Shown piece after piece: positions 37,380 through 44,962 of a stretch of DNA of 50,541 bases. A model generated the notes under the pieces. It was not told the DNA's origin. It worked only from the letters and a program-made list of their open reading frames with translations, and ran no database searches. Both the position numbers and the translations under genes were made by a program. The stretch is from Ideonella sp. MAG2 (GTDB taxonomy: Bacteria > Pseudomonadota > Gammaproteobacteria > Burkholderiales > Burkholderiaceae_C): contig PTEU01000001.1 of the NCBI GenBank assembly GCA_004359425.1, positions 1,249,164 through 1,299,704 on the forward strand. Reading direction: 5' to 3'. Every line of letters starts with the position of its first letter. Positions within the stretch are counted from its first letter, which is position 1.

Positions 37380-38984
37380 TCAGGCCCACTGGGCTTGCAG
37401 GGCGGGCGAGGGGGGCGCAGGGCATTGCGGTGCCTGGGCGGCTGCGGCCTCGGCAGCGCTCAACTCAGGCCAGGTGCTGGCTTGGTTGTCCAGCGCGGCG
37501 ACATCGTCCAACCACTGGGGCAGCATATCGTCTTGCACACCACCAAAGTCGGGCCGCATGGTGCGCGCCACGGTGCGCTCGCGCAGCGTGGTCTCCATCT
37601 TGCGCAGGCTCAGCTTCATGAAGGCGGCTTGCTCTTTGGTGCAGGGTTGCAACTGGGTGTCCAGCCACGCGGTTTTGATGGCCTCAAAGCGGTGCTCAAA
37701 CCAGCCCAGGTACCAGAACCAGTCGGTGTAATAAAGCCATGAGTTCTCGTTCATGGCCCGCAAGTGCGTCGGGTCTTGCCAGGCGGTCAAGGCCTTTTCA
37801 TAGGGCACTTCAATGTCCAGCACGCCGCCGTCTTGCAGCAGGGCCAGCAGGTTTGTCATCAGGCAGGGCAGGTCGGGCACATGCTCCAGCACATTGTTGG
37901 CATAGATGCGCTCCAGGCTGCCCGCTTGCAGCAGCACCTCGCCACCGCCCAGGGTGGTGGTGTGCAGGGGCAGTTGCACCGGCTGGCCCAGGTCCAGCAC
38001 GATGTCGGGTTGGGCGCGGGCCAAGATGTCCACGTTCAGCCAGCCGGGCTTGTAGTCTTTGCCCGAACCCAGGTTCATGCTGGTGGGCTGCCAAGGCAGG
38101 CCGCTGCGCTGGCTCTCCACCTGCTGGTGGTAGCCAGAAGCAAAGGCCAGCAAGTCGGCCCAGGCCTCGATCGGGTCATGGCGGGTGAAGCTCTCCAGTT
38201 GCTGGCGGGCTTGGTCAAACCAAGCGGGCGTGGCGAACTGGGTGGTGAAGAAGTGCTCCAAACTGGCGTCTTCCACCCAGGTCACGGCGTCTTCAAAGGC
38301 GGCCGGGGCCACGGTGCGAGCTGTGCGCTCCGACACAAAAGGCGTGCCCAGCGAGAGGGTGTGAAAGGCCCGCGCTTGCTCGAACTTGCTGGTCTCGTAG
38401 AAGTGGCAGTTGAGCACCGCCTTGGCTTGGCGAATGAACTGGTCGCGCTCGGCCCCATAGAGCGGGTAGTCAAAGGTGGCCACGTTCAGGCCGCAGGCCT
38501 CGACGCGCTGGATAAAGGCTTGGCGGCGCGGGTTCATGCTGCCGAAGAACAGCAGGTCAATGGGCCGCTCTTCCAGGGGCGGCGCTGAGGTGCCGTCCAG
38601 ATAGGGCGCGTGCAAAAACGGAACCAGGGGCACATCGGCCGGGTCGCTGGCATAGGCGGCCACGTTGTCGGCGTCGTAATCTGCCACGGCCGAGTGGCGC
38701 AGCAGGTTCACATAGTCTTCGTTCACCTTGGCGCCGCCCTGGCCCAACTGTTCTAGGTTGAAGAAGATGCAGGTATTGCGCTGCTGCCAGTCTTTAGGAA
38801 AGCCCAGGTGCGCCCCAAAAACAAGGTTCACCGCGTCTTCACGCAGCCGGTTCTTGGCCAAGCTGACTTCGGCCCCCATGCGGCGAAACTGGTAGCGCGC
38901 ATAGCGGGCTTGGTCCAAAAAGCCGAGTGAGTGCACGTAGCCCGCAGGCTGCATGATGGCAATGTGAATGCGGGGCAGATCCAT
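37380..38984 (-). CDS. Glycosyltransferase-methyltransferase fusion protein
   Basis: From the ATG at 38984 (GGAAGG upstream) the protein has 534 residues. Residues ~1-290 resemble a GT4-like glycosyltransferase of the CgeB type (FGAHLGFPKDW, IDLLFFGSMNPRRQAFIQ, KAVLNCHFYETSKFEQAR, SLGTPFVSER). Residues ~300-490 are a methyltransferase of the LNVDI type (MNLGSGKDYKPGWLNVDI, IYANNVLEHVPDLP, GGVLDIEVPY). The alanine/proline-rich tail has no clear role. Fusion of transfer and methylation in one chain suggests it adds a sugar and caps it. It is first in the minus-strand block. Confidence 0.82.
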   Translation of the reverse strand: MDLPRIHIAIMQPAGYVHSLGFLDQARYARYQFRRMGAEVSLAKNRLREDAVNLVFGAHLGFPKDWQQRNTCIFFNLEQLGQGGAKVNEDYVNLLRHSAVADYDADNVAAYASDPADVPLVPFLHAPYLDGTSAPPLEERPIDLLFFGSMNPRRQAFIQRVEACGLNVATFDYPLYGAERDQFIRQAKAVLNCHFYETSKFEQARAFHTLSLGTPFVSERTARTVAPAAFEDAVTWVEDASLEHFFTTQFATPAWFDQARQQLESFTRHDPIEAWADLLAFASGYHQQVESQRSGLPWQPTSMNLGSGKDYKPGWLNVDILARAQPDIVLDLGQPVQLPLHTTTLGGGEVLLQAGSLERIYANNVLEHVPDLPCLMTNLLALLQDGGVLDIEVPYEKALTAWQDPTHLRAMNENSWLYYTDWFWYLGWFEHRFEAIKTAWLDTQLQPCTKEQAAFMKLSLRKMETTLRERTVARTMRPDFGGVQDDMLPQWLDDVAALDNQASTWPELSAAEAAAAQAPQCPAPPSPALQAQWA

Positions 38985-39095
38985 GGTGAAAGCCTTCCGA
39001 GGCAAGGGCGTACCCGTGGGCACGGTGCCTTGACTGTAGGTTTGGCTTAAGGGCCGCCATGGCTGGAACAGCAGGGGAAATGAGGGGCTAATCTG

Positions 39096-39839
39096 TTACG
39101 CCACCAGGGCATCCAAAGGGCTGCGCACCCCGCCACCGCCCACTTTGAGCACATGGGTGTAGATCATGGTGGTGGACACATCTTTGTGGCCCAGCAGGTC
39201 TTGCACGGTGCGGATGTCATAGCCCGCTTGCAGCTCATGCGCATAGGCCAGTTGGCGGCGCAGCGGGGTTGCCAAGCTCTGGGGCAGCATTAAGGCTCGG
39301 TCTTTGCCACCCTTGCCTTCTCGCACGATGATGGTGCGATGGGCGAAGTCGAGGTCTTTGACTCGCAACTGTAGCCCCTCGGTGATGCGCAAGCCTGTGC
39401 CATAAAGCAATTGCGCCAGCAGCAAATGCTGGCCGCTCAGGTGTCCAAACACGGCCGCAAGTTCGTCCCGACTCAGCACAACGGGTAGCCGCCGTTTGGG
39501 CTGAGGCCTGGGCAAGTTGTCTGCACCGGGTAGGGGCATGCCCAGCACCTTGGTGTACAAAAACAGCAAGGCCGACAAAGCTTGGCGATGGGTGCTGACG
39601 GACAGCCGCCGCTCAACGGCCAATGAGCAAAGGTAGGCATCTACCTCTGCCGCCCCCAAGGTAGCCGGGTGCCGCACGCCGCTGAAGCGAATGAAATCTC
39701 TGCACCAGTGCACATACACCTCCTCGGTGCGGCGGCCGTAATGCAGGTAGCGAATGCGCTCTCGCAACTGGTCCAGCACCTTCGTCGCCTTCAGGGGCGG
39801 CAGGCTTGAACCCAGCCCAATCTGAGGGTTACTGCCCAT
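39096..39839 (-). pseudogene. intI: Integron integrase with internal in-frame deletion
   Basis: Integron tyrosine recombinase that normally inserts and excises cassettes at attI and attC. The N-terminal part ([32 protein letters not shown]) and the C-terminus ([29 protein letters not shown]) are typical of IntI. The 247 residues compare with about 320-340 in the family. Arg151, Lys176, His218 and Tyr227 remain. Between HEL (203) and QAGYD (204) roughly 90 residues are missing, including the IntI-specific extra helix used for folded attC DNA and the HTLRHSFATHLL box with its catalytic His and Arg. The enzyme should be dead. A GGGAGGA site precedes the ATG at 39839. Confidence 0.92.
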
Positions 39840-39900
39840 CCCGTCCTCCCTTCAAAGCGTGTCCAAGAGTGACCGCCCAGCGCTATAGTGCTGCCCAGCC

Positions 39901-39928
39901 TTGCGCCAAAATGCCGACTTGTTAATAC
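39901..39928 (+). promoter_or_regulatory. Candidate cassette promoter (Pc) in the attI region
   Basis: TTGCGC (39901-39906) and TAATAC (39923-39928) are separated by 16 bases and point towards the first cassette. This is where cassette promoters usually lie. The boxes are only moderate matches to consensus. Confidence 0.35.
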
Positions 39929-39943
39929 TGTATGTTTGTCCAG
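39928..39943. promoter_or_regulatory. LexA-like (SOS) box upstream of intI
   Basis: CTGTATGTTTGTCCAG fits CTG-N10-CAG, and with its flank reads TACTGTATG on the left, close to the classical LexA half-site. It lies about 90 bases upstream of the intI start. Many integron integrases are under SOS control through such a box. Confidence 0.55.
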
Positions 39944-39999
39944 CCAAGAACGCAATACGTCAGCATCGACAAGCACTTAGACGCTGGTCGTCTAGCCTG

Positions 40000-40058
40000 T
40001 TGCTGGCGACAGGGTTTTTCGGGCGACAGGCATCTGTCTCCACACAAAAAAGTTGGGC
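40000..40058 (+). other. attI recombination site, first cassette junction
   Basis: The core GTTGGGC (40052-40058) marks the junction, and the crossover falls after its first G. The bases before it (CTGTCTCCACACAAAAAA) are the attI arm; its left limit is approximate. The reverse complement of this core, GCCCAAC, is exactly the inverse core found at the 3' end of the first cassette. Confidence 0.7.
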
Positions 40059-40064
40059 AGACCA

Positions 40065-40403
40065 ATGATGTCCCTTGCAGCGATTGGCGCGCTGTTCATC
40101 ACGTGCGGGGCATTCGCGACCTTCGTCGTGTCGCTCATCGTTGGCGCACCTCTGAAGTTCGGCAAGCTCTCAATGGCAGTTCTGGCTGCGCTTGTTTCAA
40201 GCGGATTGGCCGCATCAGTCGCGCTGACAGCACTCTCCCCAACGCAATGCAGGGGGGAAAATTGCGCAGGAGGCGATGGCTGGGGATTTATGGAGGGCGG
40301 GCTAGTCTTGGCTGCAGCCTGCCTTATCGTCTACAGCGCCACATACATCGCTGTGGCTTATGCAGTTGCAACGTATCAAGCTCGTGAAGCCCGTGCCCAG
40401 TAG
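40065..40403 (+). CDS. Cassette 1: small multi-pass membrane protein
   Basis: Cassette 1 spans 40053-40460. Its protein has 112 residues from the ATG at 40065, or 111 from the next ATG. Three hydrophobic segments (IGALFITCGAFATFVVSLIV, MAVLAALVSSGLAASVALTAL and LVLAAACLIVYSATYIAVAYA) predict a small inner-membrane protein. A Cys-rich loop (CRGENCAGGDG) lies between the second and third. I do not recognise the family. As first cassette it should be the best expressed from Pc. Confidence 0.7.
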   Translation: MMSLAAIGALFITCGAFATFVVSLIVGAPLKFGKLSMAVLAALVSSGLAASVALTALSPTQCRGENCAGGDGWGFMEGGLVLAAACLIVYSATYIAVAYAVATYQAREARAQ

Positions 40404-40409
40404 TACCCA

Positions 40410-40466
40410 GCCCAACCGGGCTCTGCAGCGGACGGCTACGCCGCCCGCTGAGCTTAAACGTTAGCG
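40410..40466 (+). other. attC1
   Basis: Inverse core GCCCAAC (40410-40416) and core GTTAGCG (40460-40466) bracket a hairpin, CAGCGGACGG ... CCGCCCGCTG. It ends cassette 1. The inner sequence CGGACGGCTACGCCGCCCGCT is shared with attC6. Confidence 0.9.
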
Positions 40467-40472
40467 AACAAT

Positions 40473-40958
40473 ATGGCAATCTGGCAGCTTAAAACTCAAC
40501 TTATTCCCGCCATATACATCGGTGAGCGTTTACAACTCGATGAAAATGAATGGGAGGAAATGCCATGGTGGTTGATGCATGAGCCTTCAGATAATTTCGC
40601 ATGCAAATTGAGCGCGCTACTTCCCCCACTGAAATCATGGCATAAAGACTTACATCAATGGGGTGAGCAGACTTCCGATTTAATTGAAGTCTGGTACGAA
40701 AGCGGAAAACTTGAGTCCGTCATTGTTCGATTTGATTGCAGAACAATAAATTATGACTTTATTTCATCTGTACTCGATGTGGCAAATTCAGTTGGCTGTC
40801 GTCTCGTTTACTGCCGTTATAGAACTGTAATGCCAAATACAATTCAAGAACTGCTGTCTTTTATTAAAGAGTCCCCCAGCCAGAAGGTTTTGTTAAATCC
40901 GGCAGAGTGGCTGCCAAAATTGGCAGAGGAAGTTGCTAATGAACACAAAAATCGCTAA
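40473..40958 (+). CDS. Cassette 2: unknown cytoplasmic protein
   Basis: Cassette 2 spans 40461-41030. The 161-residue protein is soluble and rich in Trp and Leu (MAIWQLKTQLIPAIYIGE, EEMPWWLMHEPSDNF). It has a beta strand pair (DLIEVWYESGKLESVIVRFD) followed by a helix, and a Ser/Pro loop near the end. The layout resembles small immunity-like proteins, but I cannot assign a family. The gene is distinctly AT-richer than the chromosome around the integron, a sign of foreign origin. Its TAA stop lies inside the inverse core of its own attC. Confidence 0.7.
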   Translation: MAIWQLKTQLIPAIYIGERLQLDENEWEEMPWWLMHEPSDNFACKLSALLPPLKSWHKDLHQWGEQTSDLIEVWYESGKLESVIVRFDCRTINYDFISSVLDVANSVGCRLVYCRYRTVMPNTIQELLSFIKESPSQKVLLNPAEWLPKLAEEVANEHKNR

Positions 40959-41036
40959 CAACACGGTCAACTTCACTCCGGCCCTTCGGGCCTCCGTCGG
41001 ACGCGCTGACGCGCGCCGGTTACCTTTGCGTTAGCC
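40953..41036 (+). other. attC2
   Basis: Inverse core CGCTAAC (40953-40959) is the exact reverse complement of GTTAGCG, the core at the start of cassette 2. The right core is GTTAGCC (41030-41036). The interior folds through CCGGCCCTTCGGGCC and GACGCGCTGACGCGC. Confidence 0.9.
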
Positions 41037-41040
41037 CCCA

Positions 41041-41571
41041 ATGGACATCGAACGCCGCAAGCAACTGAAGATGCACGGCAAGGCGGAAGTGGAGAGACGG
41101 TCAGCTGAGCGCAAGGCTCAGTCAGAAGCGCTACTTCCAGACATGCTCGCCGCGCTCTCGCATTCGGGCACCCTACCTTCTGATCCTGCAGGTCTTCCGC
41201 CAGATGCACGCTCTCGGTACGAAAGGGAGCGCTGGGTTGTGGAACTGCGTCCCATCGTTCATCGGGAACAACTCAACACCGAGTTCGTTCCCCTCCCGGA
41301 TACCGCGGGAAAGTGGAAGCACCATCCGTTGGGCTACGTCATGTGCAAGGGTTGTCAGTCTGCCGTTCCAGCAGTTCCGCCACGGTGCCTGTTCTACGCG
41401 TCGCGCTGCGCGTGCGGCAATCTACGTTGGCGCCGCTGGTTCGGTCAGGGGCAACTCTCAGTGCAGGAGCATTCGAAGGCCTTGCCTATCGCGCTCTTCG
41501 GGAGGGCTAACATCTCAGTCGATCCGACCGATTGCGGCATGCCACAATCGTCGTCTCACTTCGAACGTTGA
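41041..41571 (+). CDS. Cassette 3: unknown protein with paired cysteines, reads through its attC
   Basis: Cassette 3 spans 41031-41567. The 176-residue protein has a charged N-terminal helix (MDIERRKQLKMHGKAEVERR) and a possible zinc knuckle (CKGC and later CACG). The frame continues through the whole of attC3, adding about 22 residues. It stops at a TGA formed by the core site GTTGAAC, whose TTGA belongs to the next cassette. The native cassette may have had the same stop, since its own first bases are TTAGCC rather than TTGAAC, or a different tail. Function is unknown. Confidence 0.65.
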   Translation: MDIERRKQLKMHGKAEVERRSAERKAQSEALLPDMLAALSHSGTLPSDPAGLPPDARSRYERERWVVELRPIVHREQLNTEFVPLPDTAGKWKHHPLGYVMCKGCQSAVPAVPPRCLFYASRCACGNLRWRRWFGQGQLSVQEHSKALPIALFGRANISVDPTDCGMPQSSSHFER

Positions 41572-41573
41572 AC
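41505..41573 (+). other. attC3
   Basis: Inverse core GGCTAAC (41505-41511) exactly complements the GTTAGCC at the start of cassette 3. The right core is GTTGAAC (41567-41573). The hairpin has CGATTG and CAATCG arms around CGGCATGCCA. The site is 69 bases long. Confidence 0.9.
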
Positions 41574-41587
41574 GGCACAGAGAACTT

Positions 41588-41968
41588 ATGCGCGACTTCC
41601 TGCAGCTAGTTGGCCAATCTCTTCAAGATCAATGCCCGCCGGATGTTGCGGGAGCGCTTCTATACGCAGAAGTGGAGTGCGGTGTCATTTCGTCCTCCGT
41701 GTTCTTCACGGCAGCGCCCACCTCGCTTGTCTTTCGCTACGCATCGGAGTCACTTGAAGACTTGGTCTATGAGTTCTGGGAAACCGGGCAGGATGGCGTG
41801 CCACCAAGATCATGGGCTGCGATCGAGTACCAACTTGCTGGAAGCAAGATGGATGTAGACTTCATAGTCAAAGTGCTCGCCAATGCGCCGCATGGCCCGC
41901 GCATAAGCCTCCACCGTCTTGGGCCGCAAGCCCTTGAGTTGCAGGTGCTGCAGGTGACTGCGGTATAG
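41588..41968 (+). pseudogene. Cassette 4: YezG/DUF600-like immunity protein, 3' end replaced
   Basis: From the ATG at 41588 the protein resembles the YezG/DUF600 family of immunity proteins: GALLYAEVECGVISSSVFF, then LVYEFWE and WAAIEYQLAGSKMDVDF. These are antitoxin-like partners of secreted polymorphic toxins. The match ends at about base 41868. Beyond it the frame runs antisense through a fragment of a tyrosine recombinase gene and ends at 41968 with unrelated residues. The true C-terminus, usually another ~30 residues, has been lost. No cognate toxin is seen in the window. Confidence 0.6.
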
Positions 41969-42025
41969 CCCGGCAAAGGGCTCCGGAAAGGATGCGGGGT
42001 CAACCCCGCTGACAAACTCGGACAT
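41858..42025 (-). pseudogene. N-terminal fragment of a tyrosine recombinase (IS91-associated type)
   Basis: Read on the minus strand from the ATG at 42025, the first 56 residues (PEPFAGLYRSHLQHLQLKG, LRPKTVEAYARAMRRIGEHF) are the SAM-like core-binding domain of a XerC-type recombinase. They are similar in kind to the intact one at 46925. The catalytic domain is absent, and the frame then runs antisense into the cassette 4 gene. It is the remnant of an insertion that deleted the junction between two cassettes. Confidence 0.7.
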
Positions 42026-42135
42026 GGGTGAAACTCCTCGTCAAAGCAAAGGGCTCACATCCCCCACAATCAGGGCATGTGGCCATACCTTACGAGATCA
42101 CCAGCGCCCGGGCTGCATCTCCGCGGAGCGGCTTC

Positions 42136-42263
42136 GTCCAACTCTACACTCAACCGGAGCGCCAACGGCAGGCCACCAGGCCCGGGCCGCAGGTACGCGG
42201 TACATTTTCTGCGGCCCGGGCCTGGCGTCCTGCCGTCGTCGCCCGGTTAGCTCCACGTTAGGC
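42136..42263 (+). other. attC4 (long, inherited from a lost cassette)
   Basis: Inverse core GTCCAAC (42136-42142) and core GTTAGGC (42257-42263) enclose a 128-base palindrome. It has a perfect 17-base stem, CCAGGCCCGGGCCGCAG and its complement at 42214-42230. The inverse core predicts a cassette beginning TTGGAC, but cassette 4 begins TTGAAC. This attC therefore belonged to a different cassette whose gene was deleted. The piece 42026-42135 between it and the recombinase fragment has no recognisable gene. Confidence 0.8.
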
Positions 42264-42271
42264 AGCACAGA

Positions 42272-42712
42272 ATGCACTTTCGCGTCGCCTCGATCTCAGG
42301 TCAAGAAGAAGCGCCACGTGTGCGCAAGGCCTGTAAAGCCATCGAAGAAGCCTTGAATCGTCAGTTGAACAAGGAGCCTTTTGGTTCCGACCTTACACAG
42401 CTCTCTCTTACCTTCATTTCTGCCTTCGATGATCCCGAAGAAGCGGCGCGCTGGACCGCGAAGAATTCCTATCTGAGCAGAAGCACGAAAGTGAGTGATT
42501 CTGAAGTATCTCGAAACCTTTCCATCGGGATCCAACTCACCAGGCCCGAAATGAAGTATCTACAAGAGTCAGACCTGATAGCTCACCTTGCCCGCGCTGC
42601 GGCAGAAGCCACCGCTACTCGCCCATCAAAACTACCTGCTGCGCTCAACTATTCCGCCATGGCAGAACGACTCCGCATCGCACTTTCAAGCTTATACGCG
42701 GGTGCTGCCTAA
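42272..42712 (+). CDS. Cassette 5: unknown protein
   Basis: Cassette 5 starts at 42258. The 146-residue protein is predicted to be soluble, alpha/beta, with a charged first half (EEAPRVRKACKAIEEALNRQ), a central strand pair (LTQLSLTFISAFDDPEEAARW) and a helical C-terminus. I do not recognise the family. The stop TAA lies inside the inverse core GCCTAAC of its own attC, as in cassette 2. Downstream its attC is split by an IS110-family element. Confidence 0.65.
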   Translation: MHFRVASISGQEEAPRVRKACKAIEEALNRQLNKEPFGSDLTQLSLTFISAFDDPEEAARWTAKNSYLSRSTKVSDSEVSRNLSIGIQLTRPEMKYLQESDLIAHLARAAAEATATRPSKLPAALNYSAMAERLRIALSSLYAGAA

Positions 42713-42973
42713 CCCATCTGACAGGACTTCCCGGTTTGTCAAGACTTGGTCTTCTTCTCAATAGCTGTATTTGGTACGTTGAAGGTGAGCAGACGTTCGG
42801 ACTCCATTCGCTCGGCGTGACAGTGCTGTCGCAGAAGGGTTATCGAGTTGACCGAGCGTCGGCTCTGAACTGAGCTAGGGTTTGTGCGCTGTGGTGTATC
42901 TGAGAGAGACAGACTGCATTTCTGACATCGGGCTTGTTGAGGCTTGGCCCCGGCCCAGGATACCGAGCCCGGA

Positions 42974-43000
42974 CACAAAGCGTCCTGAGGACGGTTTGTG
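42974..43000. repeat. REP-like hairpin, copy 1
   Basis: CACAAAGCGTCCTGAGGACGGTTTGTG folds as a 27-base near-palindrome within a longer conserved unit starting GAGCCCGGA. A second copy lies at 44422-44448 in the opposite orientation. Confidence 0.7.
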
Positions 43001-43165
43001 CCTTGCGAGGCGATGGGCCTCTGTGCCCAGCGCGCTCGGCAGGGCTCTATTCAGTGGTCGTGTGCCTGGCGCAATGCCAGCACAAAAGGGTTATCGAGTT
43101 CACCTGCCGCCGGTCTGACCAATCAGTACATCCTTGCACGCAGGCCCGTCAAAAATTGATGTGGC

Positions 43166-44757
43166 TCATGCTGCGGCGACCTCTTGGCAAGGCTGCGACC
43201 GCTTGGGCACATGGTTCGGATCAAACCGATCCCCTCGCGTCATCACGCACCACAAGATGCGCGCGTTCTTGTTGGCCAGGGCCACGATGGCCTTTTGCCA
43301 GCCGACCCGCTCTTTGAGCTGCACCAGCCACAGGCTGATCGGGTCTTTGCGTTTGTGTGCGGTCATCACCGCCGACTTGGCACCCTGGATCAGCAAGGTG
43401 CGCAGGTACACATCGCCACGTTTGGTGATACCGCCGAGCTTGGTTTTTCCACCTGATGAGTTTTGGCTGGGGGCCAGCCCTGTCCAGCCGCCAAACTGCT
43501 TGGCCGATTTGAACTGCGTGAAGTCATCGACGGTGGCGACCACGGCTGACGCGGTGATGGGGCCAATACCGAGCAGCTCTGACGCTTTCTTGGCCCGCTC
43601 GTCCGTGCGGGCGTGCTGGGTGATGCGCTGCTCGCACCAGGCCATCTCGGCGTCCAAGTGCCCCCAGTGCTTCAGGCTGCGGTCTAGCGCCAAGCGTAGC
43701 TCACCGGGCAATTCATTGCTGGCATCTTCCAGCACATCGGGCAGGGCGGCATGCAGCGCATCGGGGCTTTGGGCAAACACCAAGCCAAACTCAGCCATCA
43801 GGCCGCGGATGCGGTTGATCAAGGCGGTGCGTTCTTCCTTGAAGCCTTCACGCAGCTTGTGGATGGACAAGATGCCTTGCTGGGCCGCTGACTTGACCGA
43901 GACGGTGTGCAGATGGGGCCGAGACGCGGCTTCGCAAATGGCCGCCGCATCCGTTGCATCATTCTTGGACCTGGCTCCCACGACTCGATAGGCACCTACA
44001 TGCTGAGCGGGCAAGATGCGAGCATCCAAACCCGTAGGGCGAGTGATGCGCTGCTCGCACCAGGCCATCTCGTCGTCTAGGCGGCCCCAATGCTTCAGGC
44101 TACGATCCAGTGCCAAACGTAGATCACCGGGCAATTCGTTGCTCGCATCCTCCAGCACATCGGGCAGGGCGGCATGCAGCGCATCCGGGCTTTGGGCAAA
44201 CACCAAGCCAAACTCAGCCAGCAGGCCGCGGATGCGGTTGATCAAGGCCGTGCGCTCTTCTTTGAAGCCTTCACGCAGCTTGTGGATGGACAAGATGCCT
44301 TGCTGGGCCGCCGACTTGACGGGCACGGCATGAAGGTGAGGTCGAGAGGCGGCTTCGCAAATAGCGGCTGCATCGGTCCCTTGCAGGGCGCACCAAGCCT
44401 GAGGCTTGGCCCTTCGCCAGGCACAGGCCGTCCTCAGGACGCCCTGTGTCCGGGCTCAGCATCGTTCTTAGACCGCGCTCCTGCCACGCGATAGGCCCCG
44501 ACATGCTGGGCAGGCAAGATTCGAGCATCCAAACCCGCAGGGCGCAGCCGACGGCACACATGGTGAGCCCCGCTGCAACTCTCCACGGCCACCACGCAGC
44601 CCGGCTGCAGAGATTGGCACCATTCAAAGAACCGATCGGGCGTCATGGACCGGGCCAGTGCTACCTTCTCAAGGCCATCGACAGCATGTACCTGGTAAAC
44701 CCGCTTGGCCAAATCCACGCCGACGCGGCAAGTCAGATTTCGGTTAATCTCGCTCAT
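43166..44757 (-). pseudogene. IS110-family transposase, rearranged
   Basis: The N-terminal DEDD domain starts at the ATG at 44757 (CRVGVDLAKRVYQVHAVDG, VAVESCSGAHHVCRRL, GARSKND). It breaks at about 44458 where an 81-base sequence is inserted. The C-terminal part is open from 44326 to 43166 with the transposase_20 motif (ASELLGIGPITASAVVATVD, FGGWTGLAPSQNSSGGKTK). A segment of about 420 bases is present twice (about 43619-44040 and 44041-44540). The copies differ at about one base in ten, so two related elements must have recombined. No functional transposase is expected. Confidence 0.85.
44378..44458. repeat. REP-like insertion with hairpin, copy 2
   Basis: These 81 bases interrupt the transposase gene between GCATCGGTC and GCATCGTTC. 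They contain the hairpin CACAGG-CCGTCC-TCA-GGACGC-CCTGTG (44422-44448) and a second palindrome CCAAGCCTGAGGCTTGG (44393-44409). Compared with copy 1, the AAA/TTT pair is replaced by GG/CC on both arms, so base pairing is kept. Confidence 0.7.
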
Positions 44758-44962
44758 GGGACTTCCCCTTTCAGATGGGCTTTCAGATTGATCGACTCGC
44801 ATCACCAATCTTGGCGCATTGACGCCGTTGCCAGAAGGTGGGAAGTCCTTTCGTATTCGCTGGAGTGGACCTCCACCAGCTGGCCGCGCTACGCTCGGCA
44901 GTTGATCATCGCTTCGCGCGGCCAGCTGGTTCCGGCCACTCAGCTCCAACGTTGAGCATCAC

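Larger units (their letters stand above)
42717..44856 (-). mobile_element. IS110-family element, IS1111-attC-like, inserted in attC5
   Basis: Subterminal inverted repeats AGGACTTCCC (42723-42732) and GGGAAGTCCT (44840-44849) flank a DEDD-type transposase gene on the minus strand. The IS1111 subgroup of IS110 is known to include elements that target attC sites of integrons, and this copy lies exactly in an attC. The element is longer than usual because of an internal duplication and an 81-base insertion. Exact ends are approximate. The 450 bases from 42717 to 43165 are its non-coding end and contain a REP-like hairpin. Confidence 0.8.
42707..44957 (+). other. attC5, split by an insertion sequence
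   Basis: The inverse core GCCTAAC (42707-42713) exactly complements the GTTAGGC at the start of cassette 5. The rest of the site is found 2.1 kb away. CTGGAGTGGACCTCCACCAGC, then the stem CCAGCTGGCCGCGC and its complement, run to the core GTTGAGC (44951-44957). The element between the halves is about 42717-44856. Confidence 0.8.

Noticed and set aside
39096..39839. IntI as a functional short integrase
   Set aside because: The HxxR catalytic pair is absent, and no alternative frame or second exon supplies it.
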